Shown: piece after piece, positions 34,301 through 41,910 of the stretch
Layout of the letters: each line of letters starts with the position of its first letter
Numbering within the stretch: position 1 is the first letter of the stretch
Source: Polaromonas sp.
GTDB lineage: Bacteria; Pseudomonadota; Gammaproteobacteria; Burkholderiales; Burkholderiaceae_C
Direction: 5' to 3'
DNA: 64,000 nt
Assembly: GCF_010365105.1 (NCBI RefSeq)
Contig: NZ_JAAFGZ010000005.1
Coordinates: 1-64,000 of the forward strand
Position numbers and translations under genes: made by a program
The notes under the pieces: model-generated
Seen by the model: only the letters and a program-made list of their open reading frames with translations
Databases searched by the model: none
Told to the model about the DNA's origin: nothing

Positions 34301-37300
34301 GACGCACGCGGGCTCCTGTTGTGCGAGGCCAAACTCGGCGAGCCGGGCGAAGTCGAACTCGTCGTGACGGCGAAGGACCAGGACGGCCACATCATCCAGG
34401 CCGCCAGCTCGGTCTATGTCACGCGGCAGGGAGAACTCTGGTTCGGCGGCGAGAACCACGACCGCATGGACGTGCTGCCCGAAAAGAAAATCTACCAGCC
34501 CGGCGAGACGGCCGTGTTCCAGGTGCGCATGCCGTTTCGCTTTGCCACCGCGCTGGTGTCGATTGAACGCGAAGGCATCATCGAGACGCAGGTGGTGCAG
34601 CTCAACGGCCAGGACCCGACGGTGCGCCTGCAGGTCAAGGAAAGCTGGGGGCCGAACGTCTATGTCAGCGTGCTGGCGCTGCGCGGGCGGCTGCGCGAAG
34701 TGCCGTGGTACAGCTTTTTCACCTGGGGCTTCAAGGCGCCGCGCGAGTGGTGGACCTCGTTCTGGTACGAAGGCCGGGAATATGTGGCGCCGACTGCGCT
34801 GGTCGATCTGAGCAAGCCCGCCTTCCGGCTGGGGCTGGCGGAAATCCGCGTCGGCACGAAGGCGCACCAGCTGGATGTCAGCGTGAAAGCCGACAAGGAC
34901 AGCTATGCGGTGCGTGGCCAGGCGCAGGTCACGGTCAACGTCAAGCTGCCCAACGGCCAGCCCGCCGCCAATGCCGAAGTGGCGCTGGCCGCCGTCGATG
35001 AAGCACTGCTGGAGCTGATGCCCAACACCTCGTGGAACCTGCTGGACGCCATGCTGCAACGCCGTTCGTGGGGCGTGGAAACGGCAACGGCGCAGATGGA
35101 AATCATTGGCCGGCGGCATTACGGCCGCAAGGCCGTGGCGGCGGGCGGCGGCGGCGGGCGCAGCAACACGCGCGAGCTGCTCGACACGCTGCTGCTGTGG
35201 AACCCGAAGGTGCAGCTCGACGCCCAGGGCCGGGCGGTGGTGACCGTGCCGCTCAACGATGCGCTGACGAGCTTTCGCATCGTGGCTGTCGCCGACGCCT
35301 CCACCGGCCTGTTCGGCACCGGCCAGACGACGATCAAGGCGACGCAGGACTTGCAGATCATCAGCGGCCTGCCGCCCCTGGTGCGCGAGGGCGATGAGTT
35401 TCGCGCGCAAGTCACGCTGCGCAACACGACGAAAACGGCGATGAAAGTCGAGGTCAGCCCGCGCGCGACGCTGCTCGACCTGCCGCCGCAAACGGTCGAT
35501 ATTCCGGCCGGCGAGGCGCGTGAAGTCGCCTGGAGTGTCACCGCCCCGGCGCAACCCGGGCTGACGCGCGCCGAAGCCATGCTGTGGGAAATCCAGGCCA
35601 AAGACACGCTGGGCGGCGCGCGCGACGGCCTCAAGGCCAGCCAGCGCCTCATTCCCGCCGTACCGCTGACGGTGCAGCAGGCCACCCTGGTGCAGGTCGA
35701 TGGCAGCTTCAAGCTCAACGTGAACCCGCCGCTGGACGCCCTGCCCGGTCGTGGCGGCCTGAAGCTGTCGCTGCAACCCAAACTCGCCGAAGGCATGGAC
35801 GGCGTGCGCGACTGGTTCGCGGCCTATCCTTTCGTCTGCCTGGAGCAGCAAACCAGCAAGGCGATTGGCCTGCGCGACGGCAAGCTGTGGCAAACGGTCG
35901 CGGCGCAACTGCCCGGCTACCTCGACAGCGACGGCCTGGCCAGCTACTTTCCGCCGCGTGACGGCGACGCGGCGCGCGGCAGCGACACGCTGACGGCTTA
36001 CTTTCTGGCCGCCACGCACGAGGCAACCGCATTGAGTCCGGCGTTTGCCCTGCCCGACGAGGCGCGTGCGGCGATGGAGCGCGGCTTGACCGCCTTCGTC
36101 GAGGGCCGCATCCAGCGCGATTTCTGGAGCCCCCGAAAAGACCTGGACGTGCGCAAACTGGCCGCGCTTGAAGCGCTGTCGCGCTACGGCAAGGCGCAAG
36201 GCCGCATGACGGGCAGCATCACCATTGCGCCCAACCAGTGGCCGACGCATGCAGTGATCGACTGGCTGAACATCCTCAAGCGCGTGTCCGACGTGCCGCA
36301 GCGCGAGGAACGCCTGGCCGAGGCAAACCAGATTTTGAAATCGCGCCTGTCATTTCAAGGCACCAAGCTGATCTTCAGCACCGAAAAAGACGATTACTGG
36401 TGGTGGCTGATGGTCAACGGCGATGTCAACACGGCACGCCTGATGCTGGCCGTGATGGACGACCCCGCCTGGGCGGGCGACATGCCCCGGCTGGCCAACG
36501 GCTTCATCGGCCGCCAGCAAAAAGGCGCGTGGCACACCACCACGGCCAACCTCTGGGGCGGGCTGGCGCTGGACAAGTTCTCGGCGAAGTTTGAAGCCGT
36601 GCCGGTGACGGGCATGACCCAGGCAGCGCTGGCCAGCGCATCGGCCACGGCCAAACCCGCCAGCGTGGACTGGCGCAAGGTCGAGCGCATCACGTCCGCC
36701 GATGCTTCAGGCTCCGCGCACCAGACGACGTTCTTTGGCGCACCGGCCGCGCCCGGCATGCTGCGCAACAACAGCCTGTTTTTACCTTGGGGCAGCCCGG
36801 CGAAGGACACGCTGACGGTGACGCATGAAGGCAGCGGCAAGCCCTGGCTCACGCTGCAGTCGCTGGCGGCGGTGGCGTTGAAAGCGCCGTTCAATGCCGG
36901 CTACCAGATCAGCAAGACCATCACGCCGGTCGAGCAGGCGGTGAAGGGCCAGTACACGCGCGGCGACGTGCTGCGCATCACGCTTGAAGTCAACGCCTCG
37001 GCCGACATGCGCTGGGTTGCCATCACCGACCCGATTCCGGGCGGCGCGACGATCCTGGGCACGGGCCTGGGGCGCGATTCGCAAATGGCCACCCGCAGCG
37101 AGAAAAACACCGGGGCCGGCTGGCCGGCGTTCGAGGAACGCAGCTTCGAGGCCTATCGCAGCTATTACGAGTACCTGCCCAAGGGCGTGGTGAAGATGGA
37201 CTACACCGTGCGGCTGAACAACGTCGGCAGCTTCGCGCTGCCGCCGAGCCGGGTCGACGCGCTGTATGCGCCCGAGATGTTTGGCGAGGCGCCCAATGCG

Positions 37301-37327
37301 CGAGTGAAGGTGGAGGCGGCGAAATAG
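31331..37327 (+). CDS. bacterial alpha-2-macroglobulin (YfhM-like, thioester-containing)
   Basis: A very large periplasmic protein (1998 residues) thought to trap invading proteases. Signal peptide 1-23 ends ALQAQA, with no lipobox cysteine, so unlike the E. coli homologue it is probably not a lipoprotein. Several macroglobulin-type beta domains come first; the thioester motif CLEQ is at 1503-1506 within YPFVCLEQQTSKAIGL, followed by the helical thioester domain. GTG start 31331 with AGGAG upstream. In many bacteria this gene directly precedes pbpC; here a BCCT transporter gene lies between. One 17-base palindrome copy falls in frame near residue 118. Confidence 0.93.
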   Translation: MAQILPQIISALIAATALQAQALQITSLSPQGEVAQVRQVVVKFDEAAVNFGDPKAPAPLALRCSDAQAAQGTGRWTGNREWIFEFDQDLPPGVRCTVTAVSGFKSPSSALLTGTSSYQFNSGGPFIKNLRPGTYQPIDEEQYFVLELNGPATLASLQHNVWCSMEGLGERVPVRLIEGSERGALLKSQHLDKAAAQDPLRIATLACNRRLTPATKVQLVYGQGVRTPSGIPNSVEKRYDFTVREPFTASFSCERENAQSACLPIRPMRLGFNAPVPRKLAEAIRLKSASGEFKPAFEADVGDGDSLVTELSFKPLFAERGQFTLQLPAGFKDASSRPLANAGSFPMQVATGAMPPLAKFAAAPFGILERFAEPGSQAGDPALLPVTLRNVEANLPLKDLAPGRVSDLQPQGDADIIAWFRKVQRYDRYEVERKLAAADSKTPLPRPLEKLDKNDRDAVQSRMVSLLGGQPGVKTLDLPKPVTASGSAATAGALRPFEVIGIPLSPGFHVVEIASQQLGASLLDERHGASRTMYVRTSALVTNLGVHFKLGRENALAWVTTLDKGAPVAGAVVRVSSCQGVELAKATTDAQGIARFTGLSSDPPRCAGDEGGNAYFVSARAAQAGMEDMAFTWSDWHKGIESWRFNVPTRSDPSPDTRVHTIFDRTLFRAGDTVSMKHVLRNETGPGFGLPALKPDTLVITHTGSGQQTTQAVTWRKTATGGLSAENTFSIPPAAKLGVYEVQLKGQRKTSDGNQEEIVSSGQFRVEEFRLPVLAGRITPANPQALVNVKAVPADVQVSYVAGGPAVNLPVRVSALVRGKTLRYSDYEEFSFSPPRAVRSETTEGEEETSAAQDQRVIADKLPLTLDRNGAGKLTIPDVPVGKQAQELLLEASYADPNGEVQTLRSVSTLWPAGVVAGIKTEGWASSSQKVKFQALALNLNGKPAAGIALDVKAVARIVTTSRKRMVGGFYTYDNQTNLKDLGSVCSGKSDARGLLLCEAKLGEPGEVELVVTAKDQDGHIIQAASSVYVTRQGELWFGGENHDRMDVLPEKKIYQPGETAVFQVRMPFRFATALVSIEREGIIETQVVQLNGQDPTVRLQVKESWGPNVYVSVLALRGRLREVPWYSFFTWGFKAPREWWTSFWYEGREYVAPTALVDLSKPAFRLGLAEIRVGTKAHQLDVSVKADKDSYAVRGQAQVTVNVKLPNGQPAANAEVALAAVDEALLELMPNTSWNLLDAMLQRRSWGVETATAQMEIIGRRHYGRKAVAAGGGGGRSNTRELLDTLLLWNPKVQLDAQGRAVVTVPLNDALTSFRIVAVADASTGLFGTGQTTIKATQDLQIISGLPPLVREGDEFRAQVTLRNTTKTAMKVEVSPRATLLDLPPQTVDIPAGEAREVAWSVTAPAQPGLTRAEAMLWEIQAKDTLGGARDGLKASQRLIPAVPLTVQQATLVQVDGSFKLNVNPPLDALPGRGGLKLSLQPKLAEGMDGVRDWFAAYPFVCLEQQTSKAIGLRDGKLWQTVAAQLPGYLDSDGLASYFPPRDGDAARGSDTLTAYFLAATHEATALSPAFALPDEARAAMERGLTAFVEGRIQRDFWSPRKDLDVRKLAALEALSRYGKAQGRMTGSITIAPNQWPTHAVIDWLNILKRVSDVPQREERLAEANQILKSRLSFQGTKLIFSTEKDDYWWWLMVNGDVNTARLMLAVMDDPAWAGDMPRLANGFIGRQQKGAWHTTTANLWGGLALDKFSAKFEAVPVTGMTQAALASASATAKPASVDWRKVERITSADASGSAHQTTFFGAPAAPGMLRNNSLFLPWGSPAKDTLTVTHEGSGKPWLTLQSLAAVALKAPFNAGYQISKTITPVEQAVKGQYTRGDVLRITLEVNASADMRWVAITDPIPGGATILGTGLGRDSQMATRSEKNTGAGWPAFEERSFEAYRSYYEYLPKGVVKMDYTVRLNNVGSFALPPSRVDALYAPEMFGEAPNARVKVEAAK
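31680..31696. repeat. 17-base dispersed palindrome, copy 2 (inside the macroglobulin gene)
   Basis: GCTATCAATTCAATAGC fits GCTAT-N7-ATAGC exactly and is read in frame as part of SYQFNSG in the N-terminal region of the protein. It could be coincidence, but the match to the intergenic copies at 53309 and 47520 is close. Confidence 0.55.
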
Positions 37328-37473
37328 CCATTGACCGACACGGTTGGAGCCGCGCAAGGCGTACCATGCGCCGCACACCCGATTCGCCTGCACCTTGCCG
37401 CACCCGGCTGGCCCCTGCTGCGCCAGGGCGCTTGAAGCCGGGCAGCCCTTGAGCCCATCCAGGAGTCCACCGC

Positions 37474-39549
37474 ATGCAAGTCCCTTCTTCCACTCCTTCC
37501 GCTGCCCCCGGCATCATGCCCAATTCTCCCGCTCCGACAAGCGCGCCGCTGACCACACTGGTGCCGCAGGTCGTCGTGCCGGCGCTGCTGGTGCTGGGCG
37601 GCCTGCTGGTGTTTTGCGGCATGTTCCCGCAGCGCGCCGACCTGTTTTTCTCGGGCGCGCAGAGCTGGGTGGTCAGCCACTTTGACTGGTTCTACACCAG
37701 CGCGGTCACGGTGTTTCTGGTGTTCCTGCTGATGGTGGCGGCCAGCCGCTTTGGCGACATCCGGCTCGGCCCCGATGACGCCCTGCCCGAGTTCAACTTC
37801 CTGTCATGGACCGCGATGCTGTTTGCCGCCGGCATGGGCATTGGCCTGATGTACTTTGGCGTGGGCGAGCCGCTGCAGCACTACCTCAAGCCGCCGACGC
37901 AGCTCGGCGGCACGCCGGCAGCGGCCAAGGAGGCGTTGCAGGTGACGTTTTTCCACTGGGGCTTTCACGCCTGGGCGGTGTACGGCACCATGGGCCTGGT
38001 GCTGGCCTACTTCGGCTTTCGCTACAACCTGCCACTGACGCTGCGCTCGGGCCTGTACCCGCTGCTCAAGGAGCGCATCAACGGCCCGATCGGTCACGGC
38101 GTCGATGCCTTTGCGCTGGTCGGCACCATTGCCGGCATTGCCACCACGCTGGGCTACGGCGCGCTGCAGCTGGCGGCCGGGCTGAACAAGGTCGGCGGCT
38201 GGGACACCTCGACCAACGCCTTTCGCATCGGCATCATCGTCGTCGTGGTGGCGCTGGCCGGCATCTCGGCGGTCAGCGGGCTGGACAAGGGCGTGCGCCG
38301 CCTGAGCGAGTTCAACCTGTCGCTGTCATTCCTGCTGCTGGGCTTTGTCATCATCACCGGGCCAACCGTTTACCTGTTCCAGGCGCTGAGCGAAAACATT
38401 GGCGGCTACCTGTCCAACCTGGCCAACATGTCGCTGCGCACCTTTGTCTATGAGCCGACGCGCGACGAAGGCTGGTTCGGCGGCTGGACCATCCTCTACT
38501 GGGCCTGGTGGATTTCCTGGTCGCCGTTTGTCGGCATGTTCATCGCCCGCATCTCGCGCGGCCGCACGATTCGCCAGTTCATCATCGGCGTGCTGCTGGT
38601 GCCCACGGCCTTCAACCTGCTGTGGATGACGGCGTTTGGCAACGGCGCCATCTGGATCGACACGCAGGTGGCGCAGGGCGCGCTGGCGCAGACCGTGGGC
38701 AATGTCGATGCGCTGCTGTTCCGCTTTTTTGACTTTTTGCCGCTGACCGTGCCGGTGTCGTGGCTGGCGATTTTGCTGATTGGCGTGTTTTTTGTCACCT
38801 CGGCCGACTCCGGCGCCTTTGTCGTCGATGCGATTGCCTCGCGCGGCAACCCGCGCTCGCCGGTCTGGCAGCGCCTGTTCTGGGCGGCGGTGCTGGGCGT
38901 GACCGCCGCCGTGCTGCTGCTGGCCGGCGGGCTGGGCGCGCTGCAGGCCATGACGCTGGTGGCCGCGCTGCCGGTGGCGGTCATCATGCTGGCGCTGTGC
39001 TACGGCCTCTGGCGCGGCCTGCAGGCCGACGTGGCGCATTCGACGCAAGATTTGGCGCCGGCCACCAACTTCTGGAGCGGCCAGCACTGGCGCAAACGGC
39101 TGGAGCAGATCGTGCACCAGTCCACGCGCGAGGACGTGCTGAACTTCATGCAGACCGGCGTGCTGCAGGCCATGCGCGATGTGGCGCGCGAGCTGGGCCA
39201 GCGCGGCGTGGCCGCCAGCGTGCACGAGGACGGCCTGGCCGAAGGCGTGCTGCGCCTGACGATTCCCGACCCGGCGCTGCGCGACTTTGTCTATGGCGTG
39301 AAGGCCGTGAGCCGCGCGGTGCCGGTGTTCATGGTGCGCGAAGCGGCGCGCGAGACCGAGCGCGACCAGGTATTCGAGCCCATGACCTTCTTCGAGGACG
39401 GCCGCCAGGGCTACGACATCCAGTACCTGCGCCCCGAGGAAATCATCGTGGACATCCTGCGCCACTACGAGCGCTACCGCTCGGTCAGCCTCAACCAGCG
39501 CACCCAGTTGCTGAATCGCGCGCCGGGCCATACCGAGCCGCTGCTGTGA
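37474..39549 (+). CDS. BCCT family choline/betaine/carnitine transporter
   Basis: A 691-residue inner-membrane transporter for quaternary ammonium osmolytes. Twelve membrane helices between about residues 33 and 520 contain the family stretch GMGIGLMYFGVGEPLQHY (about 119-136) and the Trp-rich block ILYWAWWISWSPFVGMFIARISRG. A cytoplasmic C-terminal domain of about 170 residues follows, as in BetT-type members where it senses osmolarity. AGGAG lies 8 bases before the ATG. The stop is 24 bases before pbpC. Confidence 0.93.
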   Translation: MQVPSSTPSAAPGIMPNSPAPTSAPLTTLVPQVVVPALLVLGGLLVFCGMFPQRADLFFSGAQSWVVSHFDWFYTSAVTVFLVFLLMVAASRFGDIRLGPDDALPEFNFLSWTAMLFAAGMGIGLMYFGVGEPLQHYLKPPTQLGGTPAAAKEALQVTFFHWGFHAWAVYGTMGLVLAYFGFRYNLPLTLRSGLYPLLKERINGPIGHGVDAFALVGTIAGIATTLGYGALQLAAGLNKVGGWDTSTNAFRIGIIVVVVALAGISAVSGLDKGVRRLSEFNLSLSFLLLGFVIITGPTVYLFQALSENIGGYLSNLANMSLRTFVYEPTRDEGWFGGWTILYWAWWISWSPFVGMFIARISRGRTIRQFIIGVLLVPTAFNLLWMTAFGNGAIWIDTQVAQGALAQTVGNVDALLFRFFDFLPLTVPVSWLAILLIGVFFVTSADSGAFVVDAIASRGNPRSPVWQRLFWAAVLGVTAAVLLLAGGLGALQAMTLVAALPVAVIMLALCYGLWRGLQADVAHSTQDLAPATNFWSGQHWRKRLEQIVHQSTREDVLNFMQTGVLQAMRDVARELGQRGVAASVHEDGLAEGVLRLTIPDPALRDFVYGVKAVSRAVPVFMVREAARETERDQVFEPMTFFEDGRQGYDIQYLRPEEIIVDILRHYERYRSVSLNQRTQLLNRAPGHTEPLL

Positions 39550-39573
39550 CCGCCGCGCCAGCCTGAGGTTTGC

Positions 39574-41910
39574 ATGAAGCACAGCACTCGATGGCCACAG
39601 GGCACCCGCCGTGAGGGAAATTTTTTCCTCAAAAGCACTTTTGCTATTTTTTTAATAGCTTCTTGCGCCCTATCCGCTTGCGCAGCAGCCACTTTTGACC
39701 AAATAAAGCGCGATTTCAAGCCGTCCGACACCCTGATACTCGACCGCAACGGCGAATTGCTCCAGCGCGTGCGAACCGATGCCAGTGTGCGGCGCGGCCA
39801 ATGGATCGCCCTGGCCGACATCTCGCCGGCCTTGCGCACAGCGCTGGTGCTCAGTGAGGACAAGCGGTTTTACGAACACAGCGGCGTGGACTGGCGGGCG
39901 GTGTCCGGTGCGGCCTGGGCCAACCTGTGGAACACGAAAACGCGGGGCGCGTCCACGCTCAGCATGCAGCTGGCCGGGCTGATGGATGACGACCTGCGCG
40001 CCAGCAACAGCGGACGCAGCATCACGCAAAAAATCGGCCAGACCTTTGCCGCCCAGGTGCTGGAGCAACGCTGGCGCAAGGACCAGATCCTGGAGGCGTA
40101 CCTTAACCTGGTGCCGTTTCGCGGCGAGCTGGTCGGCATCGACGCGCTCAGCCGCACGCTGTTTGGCAAGGCGGCGCACGGGCTGGACGAGCGCGAAGCC
40201 GCCGTGGCCGCAGCGCTGGTGCGCGCGCCCAATGCCAGGGCCGCGCAGGTGGCGCAACGCGCCTGCGGTGTGCTCAAACTGATGCAGCCCGGCGCGAAGA
40301 TCGACTGCGACGGGCTGGACCTGTTTGCCACGGGCGCACTGCAGCGCCGGGATTTTCAGGCCAGCGAAGGGATGGCGCCGCATCTGGCGCGCCGGCTTGT
40401 GGCGCGGGGACAGGCCCCGAACCCGAACCCCCAAACCATCACGTCCACCCTGCGCGCCCCGCTGCAGCGCTTTGCGGTGCAAACCCTGCAGCAGCACCTG
40501 CGCGAGCTGCGCGGCCGCCATGTCGAGGACGGCGCCGTCGTCGTGCTCGACAACGCCAGCGGCGAGGTGCTGGCCTGGGTGGGTTCTTCGGGAACGCTCA
40601 GCGCCGCCGCCGAAGTCGATGGCGTGCTGGCGCTGCGCCAGCCGGGCTCGACGCTCAAGCCTTTCCTGTACGCGCAGGCGATTGCCGAGCGGCGCCTCAC
40701 GGCGGCGTCGCTGCTGGAGGACTCCTCGGCGCAAATCCCCACGGCGGGCGGCCTCTACATTCCGCAAAACTACGACCGCCAGTTCAAGGGCCTGGTCTCA
40801 AGCCGCACCGCGCTGGCCGCGTCGCTCAACGTGCCGGCCGTACGCACGCTGGTGATGGTCTCGCCCGAGGCCTTTCACCGGCAGCTGCGCGCCGTCGGAC
40901 TGCCGCTGACGGAGTCGGGTGACTACTACGGCTACAGCCTGGCGCTGGGCAGCGCCGAGGTGTCGCTGCTGTCGCTCGCCAACGCCTACCGCACGCTGGC
41001 CAATGGCGGGCGCTTTGGCGAGGTTCAATTCGGGGAAGCCTCACCCCTGCCCTCTCCCATGGGGAGAGGGCGCAAAACCGCCGAAATTCATTCAGACCCC
41101 GCTTCCCCGACTGGCGCCCGCTCCTCCCTTGAGCCGGTTGGGGCGAAAGCAGCTGTTGACCCGCGCGCCGCCTTCATCGTCAGCGACATCCTGGCCGACC
41201 CGCTGGCGCGCGCCCGCACCTTCGGCACCGACTCCATCCTGGCGACGCGTTTCTGGACAGCAGTGAAAACCGGCACCAGCAAGGACATGCGCGACAACTG
41301 GGCGATGGGTTTTTCGCAACGCTACACCGTCGGCGTGTGGGTCGGCAATGCCAGCGGCGCGCCGATGTGGGACGTCAGCGGCACCAGTGGCGCCGCGCCG
41401 GTCTGGGCGGCGCTGATGAACCACCTGCACCAGACCGAACCCAGTCGCGCGCCCATCCCGCCGCCGGGTGTGCTACAGGTCCGCACGACGTTTGGCAGCC
41501 AGCTGGAAGCGGCGCGCAGCGAATGGTTCATCCAGGGCACCGAACAATCGCTATTTGCTATGGATTCAATAGCTGAAAGTGTAGGCAGGACGGGCGGAAA
41601 AGGCCTGAAAGCCTTGAATTCCGCAACGCCGCCGCGCATCACCGCGCCCGCGTCGGGCACCATCATCGCGCTGGACCCGGACATTCCGCCGGCGCACCAG
41701 CGCCTGACGTTCAGCGCGCAGGGGCACAGCCTGCGCTGGCGGATGGACGGCCGGGAGTTTGCGCGCGGCACCGAGGTTCGCTGGCTGCCCTGGCCGGGCC
41801 GGCATGTGGTGCAGCTGCTGGACGCCGGTGGCCAGGTGGCTGACGAGATCCGGATCGAGGTCCGAGGTGCCGGTGTACGGGCCGCCATTCAGAAACCAAA
41901 TCACAGATAG
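39574..41910 (+). CDS. pbpC: penicillin-binding protein 1C
   Basis: A 778-residue bifunctional peptidoglycan enzyme. The glycosyltransferase domain (about 45-215) has the catalytic Glu95 in LVLSEDKRFYEHSG. The transpeptidase has Ser359-x-x-Lys362 (PGSTLKPF) and Lys-Thr-Gly at 565-567; a C-terminal BiPBP_C domain follows. Three segments are derived from repeats: the signal peptide (FAIFLIASCALSACA) contains a 17-base palindrome, an insert at about 488-528 contains a CCCTCTCCC hairpin, and residues about 660-680 contain another palindrome. The 3' end overlaps the convergent ATPase gene by 10 bases. Confidence 0.93.
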   Translation: MKHSTRWPQGTRREGNFFLKSTFAIFLIASCALSACAAATFDQIKRDFKPSDTLILDRNGELLQRVRTDASVRRGQWIALADISPALRTALVLSEDKRFYEHSGVDWRAVSGAAWANLWNTKTRGASTLSMQLAGLMDDDLRASNSGRSITQKIGQTFAAQVLEQRWRKDQILEAYLNLVPFRGELVGIDALSRTLFGKAAHGLDEREAAVAAALVRAPNARAAQVAQRACGVLKLMQPGAKIDCDGLDLFATGALQRRDFQASEGMAPHLARRLVARGQAPNPNPQTITSTLRAPLQRFAVQTLQQHLRELRGRHVEDGAVVVLDNASGEVLAWVGSSGTLSAAAEVDGVLALRQPGSTLKPFLYAQAIAERRLTAASLLEDSSAQIPTAGGLYIPQNYDRQFKGLVSSRTALAASLNVPAVRTLVMVSPEAFHRQLRAVGLPLTESGDYYGYSLALGSAEVSLLSLANAYRTLANGGRFGEVQFGEASPLPSPMGRGRKTAEIHSDPASPTGARSSLEPVGAKAAVDPRAAFIVSDILADPLARARTFGTDSILATRFWTAVKTGTSKDMRDNWAMGFSQRYTVGVWVGNASGAPMWDVSGTSGAAPVWAALMNHLHQTEPSRAPIPPPGVLQVRTTFGSQLEAARSEWFIQGTEQSLFAMDSIAESVGRTGGKGLKALNSATPPRITAPASGTIIALDPDIPPAHQRLTFSAQGHSLRWRMDGREFARGTEVRWLPWPGRHVVQLLDAGGQVADEIRIEVRGAGVRAAIQKPNHR
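39643..39659. repeat. 17-base dispersed palindrome, copy 3 (encodes pbpC signal peptide)
   Basis: GCTATTTTTTTAATAGC followed by TTCTTGCGC. The reverse complement gives the GCGCAAGxA-GCTAT flank seen at 47520 and 53309. It is translated as AIFLIAS in the hydrophobic core of the PbpC signal sequence. Confidence 0.75.
41050..41070. repeat. CCCTCTCCC palindromic repeat inside pbpC
   Basis: CCCTCTCCC (41050-41058) and GGGAGAGGG (41062-41070) form a 9-pair stem with a 3-base loop, preceded by TCACCCCTG. Such CCCTCTCCC repeats are usually intergenic. Here one is in frame within the transpeptidase domain (protein reads LPSPMGRGRK). Confidence 0.75.
41557..41573. repeat. 17-base dispersed palindrome, copy 4 (inside pbpC)
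   Basis: GCTATGGATTCAATAGC followed by TGAAAGTGTAGGCAGG. It is translated in frame (AMDSIAE) between the transpeptidase domain and the C-terminal BiPBP_C domain, with neighbouring low-complexity residues (RTGGKGLKALNS) probably part of the same inserted element. Confidence 0.75.

Noticed and set aside
34058-36250. 730-codon minus-strand frame antisense to the macroglobulin gene
   Set aside because: Composition is that of a GC-rich shadow and the sense strand encodes a clear thioester protein.
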